Positions 8,296 to 16,809 of a stretch of 16,809 bases of DNA are shown one piece after another (positions within the stretch are counted from its first letter, which is position 1; each line of letters begins with the position of its first letter). The translations under genes and the position numbers were made by a program. The stretch comes from Stephanodiscus triporus (taxonomy: Eukaryota > Bacillariophyta > Thalassiosirophyceae > Thalassiosirales > Thalassiosiraceae). The notes beneath the pieces were generated by a model that made no database searches, was not told where the DNA came from, and worked only from the letters and a program-made list of their open reading frames with translations. The DNA is taken from NCBI GenBank assembly GCA_036939755.1, contig JALLAZ010000436.1:1-16809 (forward strand), read 5' to 3'.

Positions 8296-10131
8296 GGACA
8301 AATTTGCTTCCCTTCCTCTCTCTCTAGAGAACGTTTTTGATGAATCGGAAAGTGACCATTGATCTACCTCCCAGTACTACAGGTTAGAGATTAGAGTAGG
8401 TGGAAGGTCATAAAAAAACAATACACACTCTGAAGATTCTTTTTCTCGGTTGGGGTTGGCGACGGACAAAAGAAAGAGAGCAATGTCCAAGACGTTCCCG
8501 TTGATATCCCGTGTTGTACCAATCATGGTATGTACGACAAAAGCCCATGTTGTGAGTTGTGAAGCAGGTGTAAGGAACATACTACGTTGAGTAGATACCA
8601 TACCAAACAGTAGAAGAAGGGTACGGCTTCCGGAGCCGTATTTTTGTGATTGAAGATTTCGCGAAAGATGTGTCAAGTTGAAAAAAAACAAAGAGTTGGA
8701 ATCGTTGGCGACGGTACAAAAACAACAGAAAAGAGAAAGTCAAATTAGTAATTCAACCCCACGAATCTTTTGAATCTCGGTCCAGGCATCATCTACTCTA
8801 CTCTACATACGACCGAACAGCTGAGGACAGCTGTCATGGATATCACAAACCTGTGTCTACCGTCGGCGCGACGACATGATTTCTACTAAATCTATCGTAA
8901 TTAGCAAAACAGAAAAGATCAAATTTGATATTGATGCGATCGTTTTAAGAAAATGGGGACCACACAAAAACGATTCAGCTCAACAAGACGAATCCAACGG
9001 TATGCTGGTCGTCTAATAAGGATTAACACAGCCCTCAATCTAACTTTTTACCAATCGTATCTAGAGGTAAATTTTCTCGCAAAAACACATGGCCGCGTAC
9101 GAATGGTGCCGCGTATTCTACGGTAGATGGATATCTCTAGATTTTAGATTTAATTCACTGCCATAAAGGTTACTTGCCAGAGGGGTCTGCTTCTGCATCT
9201 GAGTCCTATTGTAGTCTCTTCTGTTTTGTGTCCTACTAGGGTTAGTTCTCACTGTGCAAAAAGGTCGAGAAGGACATCATAGACATGATGATGTACTTCG
9301 ACGGGTTCGGGGGGGCAGAGACCAGCGTAGGCCACGAAGAAGTCAGTTGAGTGGTCTCTGCTGAGGAGGAGGTTGCAATACCAACCAACAATTGTGTCCT
9401 CAAAGTTGGATGAAGGAGAAGGTGTTAGGGTGTCTGCTCCAAGTACTTAGAAGAAGGGAGAAATGAAAATGAGCGAGTATGCACACTACACTCTGTGGAC
9501 TTGTTGAAGACAAAAACAGCAGTGAGGTTGGTAGTGAGTTAGACAAAGTCATCAAGCAGTACTCTATATCTAGATATTAATATTAACACCCTGACAAAAG
9601 CGGCTTCCCCTCTTTCATGGATCTCAGACAATATACAGACTGGTGTCTCAAATGATTATAAAAGATTATTTATGACACTTACGATCTCTATTGCTAGCTG
9701 TGCTCGATTTCTTCTTCGAGGGTCTCAGCAGCAGCAGTCTACTTAGGCTTAGGAACTGGAGATGACTAGTATCCCAAATCACCAGGCAGCTTTTACTAGG
9801 TGGGGGTTTACTTACTAGTGGGTTCTCAAACATCCCCAGTTTTCACTTTAAACTTGAAGTTGTCTAACAGGGGAACCCTTTTATCAGTGACAAATTCTGA
9901 AAAGTTAAATTAATCCTGCACTGCTTCACAAATCAGTGGTTACTAAACTACTCCTAGGCAATTACTGCAACACAACTAATACTTCTCTGCTTTAAAAATC
10001 CACTTCACTCCCAGGCCCCACATTCTTCTATCACAGAAATGAACAATGAACACATGTCAATTTCTCCTCTACACATTCTTGGAGACTCAAGTGATGTCAC
10101 AAGTCACAGCAAATCGACTATCTGCTCTGCT
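8296..10131. other. Long gap upstream of the PUF gene with scattered coding-like remnants
   Basis: No complete gene was found in these 1.8 kb. A 74-codon minus frame (8377-8601) has an ATG but no recognisable feature. Coding-like pieces on the minus strand lie near 9249-9450 and 9700-9900; the latter is interrupted by several stops. TAGAGTA or its reverse complement occurs at 8392-8398, 8794-8800, 8799-8805 and 9560-9566. The right end is the decayed copy of the tandem duplication at 9917-10301. Confidence 0.5.
9249..9450 (-). pseudogene. Orphan coding-like segment, possible terminal exon or remnant
   Basis: On the minus strand a frame of about 65 codons runs from splice-acceptor-like sequence (a pyrimidine run, then CTAAG near 9450) to TGA at 9251-9249. 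It reads SNFEDTIVGWYCNLL, then STDFFVAYAGLCPPEPVEV, and ends LLDLFAQ. It has no Met and no upstream exon could be joined. The codon-aligned plus-strand frame over 9247-9348 has higher GC at third positions (KKVEKDIIDMMMYFDGFGG), so the strand is uncertain. No family is recognised. Confidence 0.25.
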
Positions 10132-10301
10132 TCACAATTCCTCTCTGCTACTCACTTCTCCAACAATTTTGCTTTCTTTCTCCTCAGGCCCCACACTCTT
10201 CCACCATAGAAACAAATCCTCTCCACTATTTGCTGTAAACATCTTTGGACTCAAATGTGGCCCAATTGCATTGTTGTCACAAGTCACAGCACCATGACTA
10301 T
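9917..10301. repeat. Degenerate tandem duplication of the oxygenase gene's coding tail
   Basis: Copy 1 spans about 9917-10121 and copy 2 about 10122-10301, head to tail. Shared blocks in the same order are CTGCTTCACAA, CAGGCCCCACA-TCTTC, GGA(G)ACTCAA, TGTCACAAGTCACAGCA and GACTAT. Copy 2 is the last coding part of the 2OG oxygenase on the minus strand, including its stop. Copy 1 has indels and in-frame stops and is non-coding. Confidence 0.8.
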
Positions 10302-10443
10302 ATTCATCTATTTGGCCAGTCAATCTACATTCACCTACATCCATAAGAGGTTCTGGTGTGTTCTCTGGATTGTCACGCGTGTACCATTCGGGATCGCCCA
10401 AAGGACGGTAGTGCGTGAAAAGATTGATATAATTTCCGCTGTA

Positions 10444-10476
<33 letters not shown>

Positions 10477-12011
10477 AGATTCTAGTCAAATCAAGAGGAG
10501 GTTGATAAACAAGTAATGCGTCCGGACGAGAGAATTGCATAAATGATGGTGTCTTCGAAAGGGCAAAAGAGGAGAAGCAGGGCTTCAATTCTCACCGTAG
10601 TACACAATATCACCTGGTTCCATGACAACTTCATGCAAACGGTCTGCATGGTCGTGGACCTGATGAGCAAAAACAAAGGGAGAGCCATTTGATATTTGGT
10701 CGAACAAAATAATTCGAACACAATCGCTTCACAATATGTACAGAAAATCATACCTCGACAGTCCAGGGCTTCGTGACATTCTCTTGCGCAATATTTACAA
10801 TCATGCTGGCTGCATGTGTGGTCACTCGATCCACATGAGTCAACAAGCGCGCGCCCTGCGTATATTCCCTCATCCCGTACATATCAGTAATATCGAGCTC
10901 CACTCCCGCCCAAACCTCGGTCAATTCCTTGAGGCGTTTTTGCCAGCGCTTCTTGAGACGCCACGGAATTTGAATAAAACTTGCAAAGAGGTGTGAGAGA
11001 GAAGTGCCATTATTGACGAACTCAATCATCGGAAAACTACACAACTCACTTGCAGTCCGTTTCCCAATAATTCACAAACACTCCCTTCATCTTCGTCCAT
11101 TCCTCGTGCACCTTGTTAGGGGGGTTGCGATTGTTGTAGTAGAACGCTCCCATGCTTGCGTACATATCATCGGGTAGGCGGCCCTTGCTGAAGCCCAAGG
11201 GGCTGAAAGTTCTTTTGACCTTAAGGTGCCTGGTCCACTCAGTATTCAACGTCTGCCTGACCTTATCTTCCAATCCTTCTTCGGGTATGTGCGACACCGC
11301 AAAATTTTTGATGCCCACGACTCCTGCGTTGGGCACGATCACTTCATATAGCATCTCATTGGTCAACGCATCCTCATTTGGCATACTATCATAGAGCTGA
11401 AACTTGTGACCAACATATGTGGTGATGAAGGACGTTTGGCGCTCGCCAACTCCCAGAACTTGATTGAATTTTGGTTGTCCATCGAAATCGATCCAGTACA
11501 ATTTTATTGGATTCGTATGATAATTGACGAATCCGTACTCAACCCTGCCACATGAATCGCTTCCAAAGAAACTGTTTATGGCATCAACCTCTACCATTTC
11601 ACCTTCGTCGTCTTTCTCTCCATATTGCCAATATCGATGCGGAAGAGGCCGAGCCACGACACTCTGGTTGGTGCCCTTCTCAAGACACACTGCCAAGCAA
11701 TCATGGAAGGAGTTAGCAGTCGTTGGCGGGGAATTTGGAACGTCCTGAAGATGACCAAATACATCATTGTATGCCTCTCCGTCCAGGGCGACGAATTTAT
11801 GACCATGATGCCCATCTTTCATCGTCTTGTCCGAATCGATTAGGGTGGCGCAGGCGCCGGCAGGGTACGCGAAGATATGTTCGGCGAGGCGATTGTCTTC
11901 GTTGAACGGTAAATCGGCCAGATCGAGTATGGTGGGTGCGGCATGCCCATGATCAGTTAAGAGGGAGAGCAGCGGTAGGAACAGCGTCGGCTTGATCACT
12001 GCGGCGCGCAT
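10132..12011 (-). CDS. Secretory 2OG-Fe(II) prolyl-4-hydroxylase-type oxygenase with VHL-beta-like domain, 4 exons
   Basis: Model complement(join(10132..10481,10596..10659,10754..10979,11050..12011)), 533 residues, introns of 114, 94 and 70 bp, all GT-AG and in phase. Residues 1-25 form a signal peptide. Residues about 154-232 resemble the VHL beta domain: YWIDFDGQPKF aligns with human VWLNFDGEPQP and TYVGHKFQLYD with SYRGHLWLFRD. Pocket residues Trp88 and His115 correspond to Trp173 and His202, while Tyr98, Ser111 and Trp117 appear as Asn, Thr and Phe. The oxygenase domain follows (about 330-445): LTHVDR gives the iron ligands H369-x-D371, LHGR gives distal H424, and VVMEPGDIVYYE and NLFTHYRP are typical strands. 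The enzyme should hydroxylate peptidyl proline using O2 and 2-oxoglutarate; the substrate is unknown. The C-terminal REEL resembles KDEL-type ER-retrieval signals. The N-terminal Cys-containing region (30-150) is unassigned. The upstream frame continues only through a GTG, so ATG 12011 was chosen. Confidence 0.88.
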
Positions 12012-12965
12012 TTCGAATAATGATGTGATCACGAACAGAATGGATGTTGGATGCTGGGGAAAACATCATAATGTTCGGCAGTGAGTGGAAATGAATGACC
12101 AAGTTCAAGGGATCATACAACATAATCCCCCCCCCCCCCATCAATCGTATGTGTTCCCAAAAAGCTAGATGGTGAACAATTGTAAGCGACCGCCGACGCC
12201 AGGATACCATAGAAATTACAGCCACGCCAAAGACCGCCGCAAGGAGAAAGCATGGCACAAACCAGCCCTGTTCGGAAGAAATCCTTAATCGTTATTATAT
12301 AATCGCTCACCTGTGGTAATGATTTCTGGGGGCTTGCGGCAGTTTGTTTTTTGGGGTGGGGGGTTCTCTTTCGGGATGGAGACTTTTGGGGGCTTGGCGG
12401 GCAAGATCGAAGCCCCCCCGCCCCCCAACCCCTCCCTGTCTCATCTTTTCTTGCATCGTATGGTACGATATCTACACAAGTTGAGGCAAATCTATCAGCT
12501 GATTCTACAATAGGAATCCATACTGCTGGCCATTTGGGTCACGTCACAGCGTAACTTCGTACATAATACATAACATTTTCCTTTCCAGGTTTAGGTGCGT
12601 TCATCATGGCGGCCGAAGTCAAGGGACACCGCGGAAGCGTTTGTAATCTGTAGTGGCAGTCAGATGGAGGATTTAGTTCAGGTCGTCGTCGGTAGGGTTT
12701 GCTAGCTGTGTCGGCGGCGGTTGAGAAGGGCTATAACCGCACCACGAGCCGTGAAGCCGGGATATCGCGTGGTTTATTCGCCGCCTCAGTTGCAACATGC
12801 AGCTGAGAATGAGGTATTCTAATCCATTGCGACCGTGTTAGATAGTTCAATAGAGGCGAAAATGATTGCGTGCTTTCTTTTTTGAATCAACACTTGCATT
12901 GACGCATTCTCTAACGTGAAGTGTACTCTGTAATAATCGTCGTTCTCCCCGAACAGAGGTCAAAC
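12012..12965. promoter_or_regulatory. Divergent region between the oxygenase and light-harvesting genes
   Basis: This 954-bp stretch carries no certain gene. It holds a C13 run (12127-12139), a G-rich segment with a hairpin (12353-12417), and a 15-codon open frame at 12606-12653 (ATGGCGGCC...). On the minus strand, sequence at 12115-12260 reads GWFVPCFLLAAVFGVAVIS followed by WRRR, like a membrane anchor, behind a possible donor CAG/GTGAGC at 12310. It might be a 5' exon of the oxygenase gene, but no Met-led join is convincing. Confidence 0.4.
12388..12417. repeat. GC-rich hairpin GGGGGCTT / AAGCCCCC
   Basis: Perfect eight-base arms at 12388-12395 and 12410-12417 enclose a 14-base loop. Further G-runs at 12353-12363 and 12373-12375 lie before it and C-runs after it, so an alternative G-quadruplex is possible. 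TGGGGGCTTG also occurs about 60 bp upstream, near 12328. Confidence 0.55.
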
Positions 12966-13649
12966 ATGAAATCCATCGCCGCCATCACCATCATCGCTGG
13001 CTCTGCCGCTGCCTTCGCCCCCGCCCCTGTCTCTAGGGTCGAGTCTTCTCTCGGTGTCGCCTCTGAGCTTAGCTCGATGTCCGGAATCAGTCTCGAGACT
13101 GGTGGAAAAGTGGTATGTATTTTTCGTCGATAATTACTGTCCTTATCTAGCAACTGTTTTCTCGATTATTTGCTCATGAAACTCCTCTTTTGATCTACCA
13201 CAATTCCTCAGTTCGATCCCCTCGGCCTGAGTGAATATGTCCCCACTGACTGGGCTCGTAGAGCCGAGCTGTCCAATGGCCGTTCCGCCATGCTTGCCAC
13301 CGTTGGCTGGTTCTGGCCCAAGGTGTTCGGCACCTTCGACTCCCAGGACGTTACCACCACCGACCCTATCGATGCCATCCTTCAGGCCGATCCCCAATGG
13401 TGGGCTCAATTTGTCGTTCTCTGCGGTGTCTTTGAAACGTGGAAATACAAGGCAGAGCTCGAGGGAAAATCCTTCTTGGGAGGTGCCGAGCCTGCGGTTG
13501 ATTACCTCAAACTTTATCCTACGGATTCCAAAGGGCAAGAGGATTTGAAGCTGAAGGAGCTGAAGAACGGTCGTCTTGCAATGATCGGAATCGCTGGATT
13601 GCTCTCCAACCACTTCATCCCCGGATCGTGCCCGGTTCCACCTTTTTAA
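12966..13649 (+). CDS. Fucoxanthin-chlorophyll a/c-type light-harvesting protein, 2 exons
   Basis: Model join(12966..13112,13212..13649), 194 residues, with one 99-bp intron (GTATGT to CCTCAG) in phase 0. The leader MKSIAAITIIAGSAAAFAP is a textbook diatom bipartite plastid signal, with cleavage before Phe in AAAFAP. The mature protein begins FDPLGLSEYVPTDWARRAE. Helix 1 carries E-L-S-N-G-R-S-A-M and helix 3 carries E-L-K-N-G-R-L-A-M, the conserved chlorophyll-binding and inter-helix ion-pair motifs; helix 2 is around WWAQFVVLCGVFETWKYK. It ends NHFIPGSCPVPPF. Proteins of this family sit in thylakoid membranes and pass excitation energy to the photosystems. The subfamily (Lhcf, Lhcr, Lhcz or other) cannot be fixed by eye; the long YVPTDW start and PGSCPVPPF end argue against a standard Lhcf. 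Light regulation is likely from the family, but no element was identified. Confidence 0.96.
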
Positions 13650-14502
13650 TTTGCTAAAGTGTTGGCTACGCGGAGGCGTGACACCGAAGATGTGACCATC
13701 GCCTGACCATTTTTTTTCATTGGACAGCGTTCAAATCGAATTTTGGATGCCTTGTTTGATGGCCTGAAGTCTATGAAACACTTTCTGGGGCTGATTACAA
13801 GGTCAGATGGAAAACAGCTACAGCAACATCAAATTTAGGGTGAGGATGTGAGTCCCACCACCGTCATATCTCCTAAAATAGATGATGAGATACGGAGTCA
13901 AACTATCTAATAGAGTGCTTAGTTTTACTCTGGTCAATCGTATACCTTTAATCCTTGTCAGATGAATTCTCCTTATAGGACTCATTTTTAAGCCATCCTC
14001 TACCTAGTCTTTGCGCCACTTCGGTTGGCAATGCTCCTCTTTGTCAAACAATACTCACCAGGAGCCACGACATCATCTTTAATGGCGAAGGTGACAAATT
14101 GACCAGCAAGGAAAATACCAAGAATAATAGCATCACGTTGAACATCCAGCTTAGATCGGCTTGCAACAATATTTGACCATGTTGTGAGCGAAAATCTTGA
14201 TTCCGCTTATCGTATTTCCTGCTATGTGCATATGGACATCAACTGACGGTTATTTGGTTCGTCTTTTTTTCAGTGGAATTAACACAGAAAGTCATTGAGC
14301 TGGCCATTCGGAGCTTCGATGGTAGTGCTTAAATTAATTTACCGCGTATTCAACGATGTCTCGTGCAGCCTTCATTTGTGGCCGCCTTGCAGGAGGTACG
14401 TCATTCTTTAGGTACTATCAACTGCATCATACCCAGTGAACCAAACGTCAGTACACTTTTCTCGACCTGGAATCGGTTTTTGGTGAAAAAAGAATACTAT
14501 CT
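13650..14502. other. Intergenic region with isolated exon-like pieces
   Basis: No complete gene could be built in this 853-bp stretch. Exon-like signals are a minus-strand frame at 14059-14206 (separate entry), and on plus a strong acceptor (T-run plus CAG ending at 14273) followed by 18 coding-like codons (LTQKVIELAIRSFDG) to TAA at 14332. Another plus fragment at 14357-14395 reads MSRAAFICGRLAG into GTACGT. These may be debris of decayed genes or exons of a gene not resolved by eye. Confidence 0.4.
14059..14206 (-). pseudogene. Orphan exon-like segment with one membrane-like stretch
   Basis: This 49-codon minus frame ends at a good donor (CCTG/GTGAGT at 14058). It reads SRSKLDVQRDAIILG then IFLAGQFVTFAIKDDVVAP, with a hydrophobic core. 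It has no Met and is bounded upstream by TAA. I found no partner exon between it and the light-harvesting gene, and the five-TM gene upstream already ends in its own stop. No family is recognised. Confidence 0.25.
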
Positions 14503-16798
14503 CTATTTGAATTTGTCTTCTCCTTGATCAACTGGATAACGACCTCTGCTCAGTGGTGAGAGAAGACTGGAGAAGTAATTGACCCCGTTACGCTGGCCCT
14601 CCGGTGAAATCATCAATGGTGTTTCTGGCAACTCGTCGCCTGTTTGTAAATCCTCTTTACCACGTCGACGCCATCGTCTAAAAGTGCCTGGTGTGAGAAA
14701 ATCTGGAGTATGAAGTCGTCTACTCCGCATTCCACTCAAATGGGTACCTGGCGTTTGAGGTGTCAATGGTGTGCACTCGCAGTCACTATCAAGTTGTCTA
14801 ATCATCTCATCGTCGCCATCGCCATCTGAAGTATGTTGTGAGTCAGGAGTATACATTCGAGACTGATCAGTTACAAAGGTGGAATTAGGCGAAGAGAGTG
14901 GTCCTAGCGGAGAGGGTTGTTTTGTTTCTTCGTCCTCAAAACTTGTACCTGATTTAGCTTCGCCACTAGCGTGGTAACATGATGGAGTTTTAGGTAGTGC
15001 TGATGGGTGCAGAGCATCTTCAGGAATGAAATCATGTGAGTTCATGGTCGAAGAAACCGCCAATTCGATATTCATACTTGTGTGAGTGTTCGGGCGAGTA
15101 TGACTAGTGGATTCGGATGAAGTCACATATGTACCAGTTTTTGTAGAGAGATCATCATTGTCGTCCGTATTGCCACCCCACATGTTCAGGAATGGTGAAA
15201 CATATTGAAGGTACGCCCGATACTCCTCCAGCTCGTCTTCCTCATCGTCCAAAGACGAGTGAGGGAAAACCTGTTTGTAAGGGTACATGCCCGCTCGTAG
15301 CATCACCATAATCATCCCAGCAAGACTCATTGCTGACATGATCAGAAACAGGAAAGCAAAACTCCCACATGAATCAGTGCAGGCCACTCCCTCAAATGCT
15401 TGCATATATATGGGCCTCATCTTAGAACAGCTTGCCAACTCAAAAAGTGATCTGGCGACTGAATTAGTAATCGAGTGAGTGTTCAAAGAAGAGAATGGAC
15501 CTAAAAGACATACCTCAAAGCACCCAAAAGAATACCCAAGTTATCGCTGATGAGTTCTATGCCTTCAATGAATGAAGTTATATCACCTCCACACTTATCA
15601 TTAATTTCGTTTACGCCAACCTCATTTACTTTAGCTAGAAACTGATCCGCCGAACCAATACCACTCTGAAGATAATCTTCATATTCGTACAACTGAATGA
15701 TTGGATCATCCGTTGCGCAGCCCTGGGGAATATGTACCAACAAAGAGCTGTATTGAGTGACACGGCGAACAATAACTGCAGCAGAAGCCATGCATAATAC
15801 ACAATCTCACGCTTTGGTAGTACGTAAATGCTGTGAATATCATGTCATTACTCGTGATTCCTCTCTCCTCAAATATAGCCGTCACTGTTCCAGCCGGACC
15901 ACTTTGTTGTGAATTTCCTGAGCAGAAATCTGAAGTGGACATGTGAGATCACAAGCGCATTCATGCTCTACTCGATATCTTTTCAATTCTCGGACTTACC
16001 GGCGTTAGAAATACTCGCAAACGCAAGAGCTGATGTTGCGATCCAACAGCATATGATTGCAAGCACAAATGTGGGAAGAATTAACAACTTCAACATGCAA
16101 GTCAGTGCGGAGAGATATCGGTATATGCCACTCCATGCGGAACAGGCTGCAAAGATCATGAAAAAGATCAATACACCAAGAAAAAGTACAAACATCTTAA
16201 CAATCCAATCATTCTCCTCAAATGTAGTCGCTGCTGTCTCGATATGCTCAGTTCCGTCCATAATTAAATCGATGTGTTGTCGTATTTTCTCCAAATCAGT
16301 GTTTTGTATTTGTTCCTTCAGTTGAATGAATTTCTTTTCAAGTGAATCAATTGATGATCTCGAGCTATTGTTCAATATGAATGTGCTATTTTCCAAGGTA
16401 GGACACGCCTCTTCTACCCTCAGCATCGAGTGCACATCCAATCCATCAATGTTCCATTTTACACGCTGCACTGAATCCAGAATTAGCAATCCTTGAGTGG
16501 TCAAATCGTTCACATCTCGACTCAACTTCCGTAAAGTCGCTGACGTAGTCTTAATTGATGCCAACCCAGGACCTACAAGCGTCATACATAATACAAACAT
16601 GCAATATCCGAAGAGAATGAATGTACAGCGAAGCTTCCACACGTATGGCGGTGGACGAAACTGTCCCTTTTCGTCGCATTTGACTAGCACTCTACCCGCA
16701 CAAAGACCCACTCGTCGTTTTCCCATGCACTTGCAGGTGATGATCACAGCGGCCCAGAAGATGAAGAGAGATGTAATGAAGAATGAAACTGCCAATAT
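14503..16798 (-). CDS. Five-transmembrane protein of tweety/prominin-like topology, 5'-partial, 4 exons
   Basis: Model complement(join(14503..15451,15514..15722,15811..15929,16000..>16798)), 691 residues visible. Introns are 62, 88 and 70 bp with consistent phases. The first visible exon probably starts at an AG acceptor (16799-16800), because an in-frame TAG lies just upstream; earlier exons lie outside the window. Membrane segments are at about 2-22, 57-82, 199-222, 231-260 and 404-428. The first large loop (83-197) is coiled-coil-like with glycosylation sequons at N137, N143 and N144. The second (261-403) has Cys at 269, 308, 350, 384, 400 and 404. This 1-1-loop-2-loop-1 layout matches tweety and prominin membrane proteins, but no diagnostic motif proves either. 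The long cytoplasmic tail is acidic near 436-448 and rich in Ser/Thr-Pro sites (TPLTPQTPG, TPDFLTPG, TPLMISPEG), suggesting proline-directed phosphorylation. Function is unknown; plasma or endomembrane location is inferred. Confidence 0.8.
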
Positions 16799-16809
16799 CT
16801 ATCCCAAAT

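Noticed and set aside
8377..8601. 74-codon minus-strand frame upstream of the PUF gene
   Set aside because: No recognisable domain or coding character, and no support for joining it to the PUF start.
9421..9590. Possible small mobile element with GGTGTTA / TAACACC ends
   Set aside because: The seven-base terminal match is within chance, no target-site duplication flanks it, and it overlaps the coding-like segment.
9720..9900. Possible Copia protease remnant (VIWDTS on the minus strand)
   Set aside because: Only the WDT match resembles retroelement proteases; no reverse transcriptase, integrase or long terminal repeat was seen.
12313..12513. 66-codon plus-strand frame with Gly and Pro runs
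   Set aside because: It begins with GTG, is created by G/C homopolymers, and overlaps the hairpin region.
1..16809. tRNA, rRNA or CRISPR elements
   Set aside because: No tRNA T-loop and acceptor pairing, no rRNA-like stretch and no regularly spaced repeats were found by eye.

Overview
The window is nuclear DNA of a photosynthetic stramenopile, most likely a centric diatom. A fucoxanthin-chlorophyll-type light-harvesting gene carries a diatom plastid leader of the SAAAFAP type. All inferred introns are short (about 60-140 bp) GT-AG introns, genes are tightly packed on both strands, and cytosolic ribosomal protein S3 has clear eukaryotic features. Nothing suggests a bacterial or organellar origin. 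All exon models were built by hand from reading frames and splice signals; no alignment or transcript evidence was available.

Left part, 1-5950, is very GC-rich with many CGA/GTC runs. It holds a secreted mucin-like protein running off the left edge (-), a membrane cytochrome-b5-like (MAPR-type) haem protein in two exons (+), a probable thylakoid-lumen protein of the DUF6816 type (-), ribosomal protein S3 (+) and a four-exon GNAT acetyltransferase that may be plastid-targeted (+). Two divergent intergenic regions hold candidate promoter elements: an inverted CCAAT box, a palindrome abutting TATAAAA, and repeated GTACTCT.

Right part, 5950-16809, is clearly AT-richer and intron-richer. It holds an eight-exon Pumilio/PUF RNA-binding protein (-) whose repeat code predicts the classical UGUAUAUA target, and a long gap with decayed coding-like segments. 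Next is a four-exon secretory 2-oxoglutarate/Fe(II) prolyl-4-hydroxylase-type protein (-) that appears to carry an N-terminal VHL-beta-like domain and ends in REEL. The light-harvesting gene follows (+), then a poorly resolved gap, then a five-transmembrane protein of tweety/prominin-like topology (-) running off the right edge.

The genes do not form an operon or pathway; they are neighbouring eukaryotic loci. The most unusual item is the single polypeptide joining a VHL-beta-like fold to a prolyl-hydroxylase-type oxygenase. The end of its coding region has been duplicated in tandem into the downstream non-coding DNA, with one copy decayed.
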